Assembly (NCBI GenBank): GCA_019240405.1
Contig: JAFAYL010000020.1
Coordinates: 158,865 to 222,864 of the forward strand
DNA from: Acidobacteriaceae bacterium
GTDB taxonomy: Bacteria > Acidobacteriota > Terriglobia > Bryobacterales > Bryobacteraceae
Direction of reading: 5' to 3'
DNA length: 64,000 nt
Below are positions 8,506-15,779 of the stretch, one piece after another (position 1 is the first letter of the stretch; each line of letters opens with the position of its first letter). Position numbers and translations under genes: made by a program. The notes below the pieces were generated by a model that saw only the letters and a program-made list of their open reading frames with translations, was not told the DNA's origin and searched no databases.

Positions 8506-9964
8506 TGGAGTGGCGCTTAATACCAGTGGTACGCTGAGTAAATTTCAGTCCCCTTCGCGAAGGGGATTACTTTGTAACTCGTGATTGAACCATGCCGAAC
8601 TACCAGAGTCATAATTTCAGTCCCCTTCGCGAAGGGGATTACTTTGTAACGTCAGATCCAGCTGGCACAGGCGCAAGCAGCTGCGAATTTCAGTCCCCTT
8701 CGCGAAGGGGATTACTTTGTAACTCACGCATATATTCGGTCAGCCGGTCTACGCCAAGCATTTCAGTCCCCTTCGCGAAGGGGATTACTTTGTAACTCAG
8801 GCATGGGAACACCGCGCATCGCTTGCAATCCTGATTTCAGTCCCCTTCGCGAAGGGGATTACTTTGTAACGGGGTTTGGCTTCGCGAAACCGGGCGGCTA
8901 CCCGTTATTTCAGTCCCCTTCGCGAAGGGGATTACTTTGTAACCCGTTCGCGGCGGTAGACGAGCGCTGTTTGAGAATTTATTTCAGTCCCCTTCGCGAA
9001 GGGGATTACTTTGTAACTCTTTGCATTACTCCCGTCGTTTAATTGTTTGTAGATTTCAGTCCCCTTCGCGAAGGGGATTACTTTGTAACACGTAAATTTG
9101 CCTGACGTGGCGCAATTGAAATGGAGATTTCAGTCCCCTTCGCGAAGGGGATTACTTTGTAACTTCCGAAAAAAGAAATCGACTGATCCACGTTGGCCGC
9201 ATTTCAGTCCCCTTCGCGAAGGGGATTACTTTGTAACAGCGACATTATCGCTAGTGAGCAGAGTTATGGCATAATTTCAGTCCCCTTCGCGAAGGGGATT
9301 ACTTTGTAACAAGGCTGCGAAGGTGCTAGGCGCTACATCCTTCGAATTTCAGTCCCCTTCGCGAAGGGGATTACTTTGTAACGATTCTTCTTAGCCAGCT
9401 TGATAGCAGCGTTCAATATTTCAGTCCCCTTCGCGAAGGGGATTACTTTGTAACGCCTTGCGAGGCGCTGCGAAACATCGGTCAAGTACATTTCAGTCCC
9501 CTTCGCGAAGGGGATTACTTTGTAACTATATCGAACTCTGGCTAGACTCAGGAAGAACTGCGATTTCAGTCCCCTTCGCGAAGGGGATTACTTTGTAACG
9601 GTATAAGGTGATGATAAGCGACATTATCGTGAGCATTTCAGTCCCCTTCGCGAAGGGGATTACTTTGTAACAAACAGAGCTTCGCCGGGATGCCAGGAGA
9701 TTTGAAATTTCAGTCCCCTTCGCGAAGGGGATTACTTTGTAACGCCAATATCGCCCACGAACGCACGTAGTAAATTGATCATTTCAGTCCCCTTCGCGAA
9801 GGGGATTACTTTGTAACAACCGGGGCAGCTACGAGAGCGTGGGGCGCAATAACATTTCAGTCCCCTTCGCGAAGGGGATTACTTTGTAACCACATGACAC
9901 AAACGAACATCACAGAAGATCATAAGCATTTCAGTCCCCTTCGCGAAGGGGATTACTTTGTAAC
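8469..9964 (-). CRISPR. Type I-D CRISPR array: 20 identical 37-nt repeats, 20 spacers, one decayed terminal repeat
   Basis: Perfect repeats start at 8542, 8614, 8687, 8760, 8834, 8907, 8981, 9053, 9127, 9201, 9274, 9346, 9418, 9490, 9563, 9635, 9707, 9781, 9854 and 9928. Spacers are 35-37 nt. Each repeat contains a perfect 16-bp palindrome (CCCCTTCGCGAAGGGG) that would form the Cas6 hairpin. Read on the minus strand the repeat ends GACTGAAAT, the usual form of the 8-nt crRNA 5' handle, so transcription runs right to left. That agrees with the decayed repeat at the low-coordinate end and with cas1-cas2-cas4 lying just upstream on the minus strand. No repeat variants were seen. The spacers find no obvious match inside this window. 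Confidence 0.99.
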
Positions 9965-10068
9965 CGCTCCAGAAATATACAGTTTTCAAAGACCTAGAGC
10001 AGGCCCGCAAGCCGCCCGTTACTCGGATCGCCTGATTGCGCGAAAACCCGGCCAATCCTCGAACATGC
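9965..10068 (-). promoter_or_regulatory. CRISPR leader region
   Basis: These 104 bp between the cas4 stop and the first (newest) repeat sit at the leader position for minus-strand transcription of the array. On the minus strand a TTGAAA followed by an AT-rich TATATT stretch lies within about 40 bp of the first repeat. A clean promoter with standard spacing was not found, so pre-crRNA may also be read through from the cas1-cas2-cas4 transcript. Confidence 0.6.
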
Positions 10069-10644
10069 TCACCAAACGTCCGCGCAGTAGTTTGCAAATT
10101 CACACTCGGTACACCGCGCCCGAACCGGTGTCGCGGCTGGCATCCATTCGGTCCGCTCCAGTGCGCGTATACCCTCCACCGCAGCACGCACCGCATCCCG
10201 CAATTTCACCGTGATCTCCACAGCAAACACCCGGTTATCTGGAATGCGGTAGAGGAAAGCCCGTCTCGCGGGCAGTCCATAAGCCTTCTCCGCAAGCAGG
10301 CTATATCCCGCTAATTGGGTCCTCTGATTTTCTCCCGGCTCTCCCGAGGTCAGTTTAAAATCCACCACTGCAATCTCTTCTGCGGCCTCCAGCACCAGAT
10401 CCGCCTTCCCGGACAGGCTCAGAATCTCGTCAGACAACCACACATTGAACCGCCGCCGCGCATTCTCAAATCCATATTCCTTCAAACACCGGCGCATCTC
10501 CAAGCCCTCGATCAGCTCCTGCGCCGCAATCGCCTCCCTCATCTTAAAGGTCGGCTTTCCAACCGCTGGCATCACCCGGTGATAATACACAATGCGCGGG
10601 CAATAGACCCACTGCTTCAGATCAGTCACCGCAATCAGATCCAT
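10069..10644 (-). CDS. cas4: CRISPR-associated exonuclease Cas4
   Basis: This 191-residue RecB-like nuclease trims prespacers and selects their PAM end before Cas1-Cas2 integration. Four cysteines for a 4Fe-4S cluster are present: C15 (WVYCPR) and C178, C181 and C187 near the C-terminus. The nuclease core shows GKADLVLE and VVDFKLTSGE (the Asp and Asp-x-Lys metal and catalytic residues) followed by QLAGYSLLAE (the QhxxY-type motif). Its ATG abuts the cas2 stop codon, so cas1-cas2-cas4 form one operon that runs into the array leader. Confidence 0.95.
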   Translation of the reverse strand: MDLIAVTDLKQWVYCPRIVYYHRVMPAVGKPTFKMREAIAAQELIEGLEMRRCLKEYGFENARRRFNVWLSDEILSLSGKADLVLEAAEEIAVVDFKLTSGEPGENQRTQLAGYSLLAEKAYGLPARRAFLYRIPDNRVFAVEITVKLRDAVRAAVEGIRALERTEWMPAATPVRARCTECEFANYCADVW

Positions 10645-11031
10645 TCAGTCCTCGGGAGATACAATCCGCAACCGCGGAGCCGCGCGCTCCGCCCGTTCCT
10701 TCAACTCATCCGCATCCTGCCGGTACTGATCCAGTTCCCACATCTCTTTCAAATCCTGCTCGCACACGGGAATGATTCGAATGCGCCCCGACTCCTTACC
10801 TACCTCGCGCTGCAGCCGAAGCGCAAGCTCCTGACGCCGGTTGCGGTTCAGCTTGCCGAAAAACGCGCTGAACTGAATGCGCTCCAGCCCATAGTTCAAG
10901 CAAATTTCAGAGACGCGCGTGCGCAACCGGTCGTCCTCGATGTCGTAGATCAAAACGAGCGATACCTCGGGGCTGCCCCTACCAACCGGAAGCGGCTTGA
11001 GAACTCCCGTATACCTGTTCTTCCGCGCCAA
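10645..11031 (-). CDS. cas2: CRISPR-associated endonuclease Cas2
   Basis: The product is the ferredoxin-fold dimeric core of the spacer-integration complex. Of its 128 residues, about 20 extend the N-terminus before the usual first strand VLIYDIEDD, whose Asp at position 30 corresponds to the conserved Cas2 Asp. The stretch NYGLERIQFSAFFGKL matches the second-strand/loop signature. The C-terminal charged tail after about residue 100 is longer than in minimal Cas2. It sits between cas1 (about 21 bp upstream) and cas4 (immediately adjacent). Confidence 0.95.
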   Translation of the reverse strand: MARKNRYTGVLKPLPVGRGSPEVSLVLIYDIEDDRLRTRVSEICLNYGLERIQFSAFFGKLNRNRRQELALRLQREVGKESGRIRIIPVCEQDLKEMWELDQYRQDADELKERAERAAPRLRIVSPED

Positions 11032-11052
11032 GCCCTTACCATTTAAACCACG

Positions 11053-12237
11053 TCACCATTTGAACGAGAAGGGCCGGTAAGAACGAAGGCCTCGCACCGT
11101 GCTCGCCGCAAGCCGCGCCTGCATTTGAATGATCGAGCGCACCTGGTGCTGCTTGCCGCGATGCTGCTCGACCGCAACTAACCGGCGGAACACCCGCTCC
11201 GCAACGGCTTCACGCGATTCGCCATCCAGCAACCCTTTCTGCAAATTGAGCTGGCCGCCTTTGTTGAGCCATGACAAGATGGCGCGATCCACGACGGGTT
11301 GGCGAAATTCCTCTACTAAATCCAGAACGAGCGACGGTTTACCGCTGCGGTCGACGTGCAGGAAGCCGGCGAAAGGCTCGAGCCCGGCATTCATCACCGC
11401 GCCCCATACGTGCGAGGTCAGAATGCCATAGCCGTAATTCAACGCAGCATTGACCGCGTCGGTTGCGCCTTGATGATTGCGGCCCGAGAAGCCGAGGTCC
11501 CCAGGCAGCAAGTTTCCGATCTGCTGCCAGTAGAGGCGGCCGCCGGTGCCTTCGAGGCCCATCAATTCAGCACGCAAGTCATCGGGCGTTGTGCCGCAGG
11601 TTCCGAGCGCGCTACGACGCAGCCTCCGAATCGAAGCAGCAGCGCTTTCGAGTGCGTGCCTCTTTTCGCCGTTGCGATTTTTCGCAAAATAGAGCAGTAG
11701 CTTTTCCTGATTGTGGAGTTTGCCGGCAACGATCCAACGGCACACATCGCCGCCGGTGTTGTTATGGAAGGCGGCAAACTGCGCCCGGCGCGTTTCGACG
11801 GTTGCGGTGAGCATGGGAGAGGTGATCAAGGCGAAGGGCTTGCCGCTGGAGGAAAGGCAAGCGATTCGGATGCCGCGCTCGCAGAGTTCTTCGATGAGAT
11901 CGGACGAGAAGCTCACGCCTCGCGAGCCGATGATGATCTCTTGTAGGCGCATGAGCGGGACTTGCGCGCAAACCGATTTGCCTTGTTTGACGATGACGCG
12001 CTCGCTCTTTTTGCCGATGAAGAGGCCGAAGCCGGAAACGAAGAGCTGCGAGCCGTTTTCGGTGGCGAGGAGGATGGCGCGGTCGTCGCCGGGGAGGATG
12101 GTGTCATCGATGGGCGGGAGCGGCAGCGCGAGCTGTTCGGGGAGGAAGTCGAGCGCGCCGGTGATCCAGTTGTATTGGGCGGGCGTGGGAGGCTTGCGGA
12201 GGGAATGACCGAAAGAATCATACGCGAACTCAGGCAC
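11053..12237 (-). CDS. cas1: CRISPR-associated integrase Cas1
   Basis: This metal-dependent integrase catalyses insertion of new spacers at the leader end. It has 394 residues, with about 50-60 residues before the usual N-terminal beta domain. The catalytic triad is visible as E229 (MGLEGTGG), H294 (FLHVDRSG) and D306 (LDLVEEFR). Translation starts at GTG 12235-12237, with a purine-rich GGAGGGG about 12 nt upstream. The promoter proposed at 12279-12307 is shared back-to-back with that of the effector operon. Confidence 0.96.
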   Translation of the reverse strand: MPEFAYDSFGHSLRKPPTPAQYNWITGALDFLPEQLALPLPPIDDTILPGDDRAILLATENGSQLFVSGFGLFIGKKSERVIVKQGKSVCAQVPLMRLQEIIIGSRGVSFSSDLIEELCERGIRIACLSSSGKPFALITSPMLTATVETRRAQFAAFHNNTGGDVCRWIVAGKLHNQEKLLLYFAKNRNGEKRHALESAAASIRRLRRSALGTCGTTPDDLRAELMGLEGTGGRLYWQQIGNLLPGDLGFSGRNHQGATDAVNAALNYGYGILTSHVWGAVMNAGLEPFAGFLHVDRSGKPSLVLDLVEEFRQPVVDRAILSWLNKGGQLNLQKGLLDGESREAVAERVFRRLVAVEQHRGKQHQVRSIIQMQARLAASTVRGLRSYRPFSFKW

Positions 12238-12278
12238 AGTTGACTTGAGCCCCTCCGAGGACCAGAAAATGAATTTAG

Positions 12279-12307
12279 ATTGTACCTATATTTTTGTGAC
12301 TTGACAA
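12279..12307 (-). promoter_or_regulatory. Predicted sigma70-type promoter of cas1-cas2-cas4
   Basis: On the minus strand, TTGTCA (12302-12307) and TACAAT (12279-12284) are separated by exactly 17 bp (12285-12301). Transcription would begin near 12272, giving a leader of about 35 nt before the cas1 GTG. Its -35 box overlaps the -35 box of the plus-strand cas10d promoter. Confidence 0.7.
12288..12303 (+). promoter_or_regulatory. Predicted target site (protospacer) of the crRNA-like guide in the cas10d leader
   Basis: These 16 bp match 12461-12476, the bases directly after the solitary repeat handle, with one mismatch at guide position 6. The site fills the -35/-10 spacer of the cas1 promoter and overlaps the first bases of the -35 of the cas10d promoter, so a bound effector complex would cover both. 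The bases 5' of the site are CCT (12285-12287). That differs from the GTH PAM known for cyanobacterial I-D systems, so the PAM of this system needs to be known to judge it. Confidence 0.65.
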
Positions 12308-12330
12308 GGCGCCTGATGGGGGACTACACT
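12301..12330 (+). promoter_or_regulatory. Predicted sigma70-type promoter of the cas10d operon
   Basis: A consensus TTGACA (12301-12306) is followed after 18 bp by TACACT (12325-12330). Transcription would start near 12337, leaving a leader of about 150 nt before the cas10d ATG. The CRISPR-repeat-like element at 12421-12460 would be part of this leader RNA. Confidence 0.65.
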
Positions 12331-12420
12331 CTTCTCAAATCGCGATTCCGCTAACCGGTTCATAACTGCCCGTCCAAACGGCATCCCGGGACGGTTGGCG
12401 GCACGGTTATCTGTTGACCA

Positions 12421-12480
12421 TTACTAAGACCAAGTTCCCCTTCGCGAAGGGGACTGAAAGATATTCTTGTGACTTGGAGG
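12421..12480 (+). ncRNA. Solitary CRISPR-repeat-like unit plus guide: candidate crRNA-like cas autoregulatory RNA
   Basis: Bases 12436-12459 are identical to the array repeat read in its transcribed orientation, including the full 16-bp palindrome and the handle ACTGAAA. The handle then ends in G instead of T. Upstream, TTAC and AAG of the repeat's 5' half are recognisable with a short insertion (12421-12435). Cas6 cleavage at the hairpin base would expose a guide beginning at 12461. Its first 16 nt match the promoter region 12288-12303 with one mismatch at position 6. Known parallels are CreA of CreTA modules and CasR RNAs, which use short guide matches to repress without cutting. Transcription, processing and repression are inferred. 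Confidence 0.65.
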
Positions 12481-12500
12481 TTCCCCGTGATGAAGGGGAT
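12481..12500 (+). promoter_or_regulatory. Second repeat-like hairpin enclosing the cas10d start codon
   Basis: A CCCC (12483-12486) and a GGGG (12495-12498), extended by U12482-A12499, form a 5-bp stem with an 8-nt loop holding the AUG at 12490. Aligned to the array repeat it keeps TCCCC and AAGGGGA but has a changed loop and lacks one base of the handle. It may be a degenerate second repeat bounding the guide RNA, a translation-control hairpin, or both. The Shine-Dalgarno GGAGG (12476-12480) lies just before it. Confidence 0.45.
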
Positions 12501-15141
12501 GTCTCGCGATCCCGAAGAAATTCTCAAACGTTCCGATAAATGGATGCGATCGCAAGCTTGGCATAAAAAGCTTGCGAAGAGCGCGACCGGCCAATCGCTT
12601 CTTGAACATACACTTATTGAGCTGGATGTATTTCTTTCGCTTGAGCCAATTCTCGCAAATCCTAAGACCTTCGCACTTAGCGACACTGAACGCTCTATCG
12701 TCCTCGGGGCTTTGCTCTGTCATGATATCGGGAAAGCAAGCGAGTTATGGCAGCGTTACGTTCGGGGTGAAGCGGATGAATACGTTCCTCACATAGACAA
12801 AAACTTATTGCGCTCAATTGCACCCGAGGTGTGCGCCGTCATTGGAGCGGACTCAGTTGCAACGGACGTTGAGCGTACGGTTGAACTTTGCGCCCGATAT
12901 CACCACTCCCGACCGGAACGCGATGATGCGACCATTCTCGAAGCTCTTTTAGATGGTACGCCTTCGTTCTTGCCGCTTGCGCACATAGTAATGGACATCG
13001 ATCGGCTTTGCTCCGCGCAAACGCCCCAATCAGCCGTTTCCCATATCCGCGCCTCGGATCTCGGCAAGCATATCTCCGCCGAATGGCATCAGCTCAGCGT
13101 TCGAGGAGTATCGTCGACCTTCTTCCATAAGGCCGTCCAGCAAGCTTTCGAGGCCGCTGGGTGGCGCCCTTTGATCTATTTCGGGCATGCGACAGTATAT
13201 TTTGCTGACCGTGCTGAGGACTGCGTGGCACCTAATATCGAATCGATCCGGAAGAATCTCGAAAGGGTTATCGCGGATACGTTCACCCGTGAAGTGTCGT
13301 CCTTGATTGTCGGGAATCCGACGGCAAATATTCTTCCTAAGCCTGATCTCGTGTCATGGAATGAGACGCGAACTTACCTAGAGCAAGCTGGCCGCAAGAT
13401 GAGCCCGTCGAGTTTTGCCAAGAAGAGACGAGAGGCGCGGGTCAAAGTCATCGAGAAATATCTGGATACGCTGGGAGCCTCGGTGCTCATTGATGACGAT
13501 ACGCTCGAACGGCAATCACAGCGTATCTCGCATGCCCAACCAGAAATGGTCGTATTCAAGCTGTTCAAAGCACTAACGGATACGAGAAAAGTTCCAGAAC
13601 TTGGTGATCAAGCTGCGCAGATCGCGGCAGAATTGTATGAAAAAGTTTTCGGAAAAGGCACTTGGCAAAAACTACAATCGACGTCGACGTTAATGCCAGC
13701 CAACGACATGGCCGCGACGGTTGATTCCTACTGGGATCTCGACGCTGGTGCCATCGGGCGTGCACCCGGGACGAAAATCGAGACGCTTCCGGACAAGGAG
13801 CGCATGTCAGGATTGATCACAGTATTAGATCGCATCATCGAGCATGTCGTGAAGGCTGTGGGAGCGGTTTCACCTCGAAACGCGCTGGCGGCCAGCATGG
13901 CTAGCGCGTTTCTACGGGACCTAGTCTACCCTTCAGAGACAAGCTCCGACCCGCGCATTATCGCCGGGGTGCAGGTTGAACATTACAGTCAATCGAAACC
14001 AATCGCAGGCAAAGACAAAGACTCAGGTGCATTCACGTGTCCAATCTGCAACTGCGCATTTGAAAGCGGACGCAAAGCGTCTGCGGATTTCATAGATAAC
14101 CCCCAGTCGCACACGAATCGCGGTGTCTCGCATGGCGCGTTCGGTTACGTCGTAGTCTGCAAATCCTGCTATTACGAACGCTTGCTGAGGCAAGTCCTCA
14201 TGGAGACGAGGCCAGCCGAGATCATTACCTTGCTACCGCCGTGGAACATTGGACCACGAAATGGCGACCTCATTGTCAAAAGAGTACATGCAATGGTCGA
14301 TCAGGCTTCAGCAGAAATGCGCGGCGAGACCGGCGATGTTACTTCGGGATTTTCATTCAGTCTGACCGAGCACATTGCTCGGCGAATGGAAGAGAAACTC
14401 GCGGGCGATGCCGGAACTATTAACCTTATAAGTCTGTTCCGGTATCGTGTAGGCAGCGAAACCGCCAGGAAACGAAAACGCGAACTGGAATTGCGACTTC
14501 AGGAGGAATACGGCGGCGACCTCGCCGCACTGAATGCTATGTGCGGAACAAGGTATTCCTCATGGGGTGCCGTCCTTGACGCAGTTTCGTCCCCGGGTCC
14601 GCTTCCGGATGATCTTCATGAAATAAGGCGTGAAATTCTGAGACTCGACCCGAATATGGGACTCGCTTGCGAGACCCCTAATCTGGTATTCATTCCACTT
14701 ACTTACGAAATAGGATCTTCGGATGAATCCGATGCCAACAAAGCGCTGCGGCGGCTATTTGCAGCTCTCCTAATTCATACAGTGTTTGGAGCAACGGTCG
14801 CAATTCACTCAGAGCCTTCTGACATCGATCCCTCCAATGCGGTGGGAGCGGCCTGGGTGCCTCCAGTCCCGGCAGTTCGTAACGTGATCGGGACGGATTG
14901 GATCTCAGCCGATTCGGCTGAACTCTGGCTTGAACGCATTGGTGCTGCAGCCCGCTTGGCACAAGCTACAGGGTATCCATCAAGATCAGCAATGTACCAG
15001 ACATTCATCACCGACCCCGCTGAAAAGGTAATGCAGCGCATTGAGAGCCAGAGAGGAATCGCCTCGCCAAATGAAGCTGAGCTTATTCGAAAGCTGCCGT
15101 TTTTCAGAACTTCAACCTTATACATGGAGGCCCAAGCTTGA
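12490..15141 (+). CDS. cas10d: Type I-D CRISPR large subunit Cas10d/Csc3 with HD nuclease domain
   Basis: This is the large subunit of the I-D effector, carrying the HD nuclease that in other type I systems belongs to Cas3. The 883-residue protein has an N-terminal HD domain, with HD at residues 78-79 (LCHDIGKA) and a second His pair in ARYHHSRPE. A mid-protein zinc finger of type CPIC...CKSC is at C517, C520, C557 and C560. The frame is open to a GTG at 12469, but ATG 12490 has GGAGG 9 nt upstream (an ATG at 12499 is the alternative). It leads an operon with overlapping genes. It is on the short side for Cas10d, which matters for the next gene. Confidence 0.9.
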   Translation: MKGMSRDPEEILKRSDKWMRSQAWHKKLAKSATGQSLLEHTLIELDVFLSLEPILANPKTFALSDTERSIVLGALLCHDIGKASELWQRYVRGEADEYVPHIDKNLLRSIAPEVCAVIGADSVATDVERTVELCARYHHSRPERDDATILEALLDGTPSFLPLAHIVMDIDRLCSAQTPQSAVSHIRASDLGKHISAEWHQLSVRGVSSTFFHKAVQQAFEAAGWRPLIYFGHATVYFADRAEDCVAPNIESIRKNLERVIADTFTREVSSLIVGNPTANILPKPDLVSWNETRTYLEQAGRKMSPSSFAKKRREARVKVIEKYLDTLGASVLIDDDTLERQSQRISHAQPEMVVFKLFKALTDTRKVPELGDQAAQIAAELYEKVFGKGTWQKLQSTSTLMPANDMAATVDSYWDLDAGAIGRAPGTKIETLPDKERMSGLITVLDRIIEHVVKAVGAVSPRNALAASMASAFLRDLVYPSETSSDPRIIAGVQVEHYSQSKPIAGKDKDSGAFTCPICNCAFESGRKASADFIDNPQSHTNRGVSHGAFGYVVVCKSCYYERLLRQVLMETRPAEIITLLPPWNIGPRNGDLIVKRVHAMVDQASAEMRGETGDVTSGFSFSLTEHIARRMEEKLAGDAGTINLISLFRYRVGSETARKRKRELELRLQEEYGGDLAALNAMCGTRYSSWGAVLDAVSSPGPLPDDLHEIRREILRLDPNMGLACETPNLVFIPLTYEIGSSDESDANKALRRLFAALLIHTVFGATVAIHSEPSDIDPSNAVGAAWVPPVPAVRNVIGTDWISADSAELWLERIGAAARLAQATGYPSRSAMYQTFITDPAEKVMQRIESQRGIASPNEAELIRKLPFFRTSTLYMEAQA

Positions 15142-15779
15142 GAAAGCCTATAACCGTCGAAGTTACTTCCTTCGACCTTAATAATGCTGAGCCGCAGATT
15201 GACGCGGCGGTTAAAGCCTTTGCTGAGTATGCAGAGCAAGTGCCGGCCGCAAAAAGCACACGCTCAAAATACGGACTCCTTGGCCCATCGGGAAAGGCGA
15301 TAACGGAACTCAAGGCAGGCAGATACCACCGCGACTCCTTGATTGGCTACACTCTACGAACGCACGAAAGCGCCCGTACTCGTCGCTGGGTCCCTGAGCC
15401 GCAACCAGAAGCAATCAGCGCACTTGAAAGAGCAGTGGATCAGATCCTCGAGGTGTTAAAGAGCGCTCCAAAGCCGTACCATTCGGAGATCTTGGACCGA
15501 TTACATTACGGCCTATATTACCGGCTGCGACGGAAACAGATTGAGCGTAAAGAGGCCCTGCGTCAGAAATGGGTTCAATTTCTCGAAAAACGCTACAAGA
15601 CGAAAGAGGCCATAGGAGAGGCTTGGAAACGCGAGATGCCAGAGCTCGACGCTGCCATTCTTCCAAAGAAACAGGCCACGGCCACCAGACGACAGGGACG
15701 CTCCGCAATCGAGCAAAAGGATATTGAGGAGTTTTATGCATCGCTCACTGAGCCATTTACGGATGAGGACAACGAATGA
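15138..15779 (+). CDS. Unrecognised protein in the type I-D operon; possible separate small subunit (Cas11d-like)
   Basis: The 213-residue protein starts at TTG 15138, overlapping the cas10d stop (TTGA), with GGAGG 7 nt upstream. Its own stop overlaps the csc2 ATG. No family was recognised. The first third looks mixed alpha/beta, and the rest is strongly charged and probably helical (for example RKQIERKEALRQKWVQFLEK), ending in an acidic tail. In known I-D systems the small subunit Cas11d is made by internal translation of the cas10d 3' end. Here cas10d is short and this helical protein follows directly, so a free-standing small subunit is a fair hypothesis, not a demonstrated function. Confidence 0.5.
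   Translation: MRKPITVEVTSFDLNNAEPQIDAAVKAFAEYAEQVPAAKSTRSKYGLLGPSGKAITELKAGRYHRDSLIGYTLRTHESARTRRWVPEPQPEAISALERAVDQILEVLKSAPKPYHSEILDRLHYGLYYRLRRKQIERKEALRQKWVQFLEKRYKTKEAIGEAWKREMPELDAAILPKKQATATRRQGRSAIEQKDIEEFYASLTEPFTDEDNE

Noticed and set aside
8592..9042. Plus-strand ORFs with a repeated FSPLREGDYFVT peptide
   Set aside because: They are translations of the CRISPR repeats through spacers, not genes.
9879..10314. ORFs on both strands across the array end, leader and cas4 3' end
   Set aside because: They begin in the CRISPR repeat or run antisense to cas4; no conserved protein pattern is present.
10315..11046. Long plus-strand ORF (243 codons)
   Set aside because: It is antisense to cas4 and cas2, which have clear catalytic motifs; open frames on the opposite strand are common in GC-rich genes.
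12461..12480. The guide segment as merely a duplicated piece of promoter
   Set aside because: Considered as an alternative, but the match starts exactly after the repeat handle and ends at the Shine-Dalgarno; simple duplication would not explain this register or the repeat itself.
12360..12723. Minus-strand ORFs spanning the repeat-like element
   Set aside because: They contain the translated repeat and lie antisense to the start of cas10d; no independent support.
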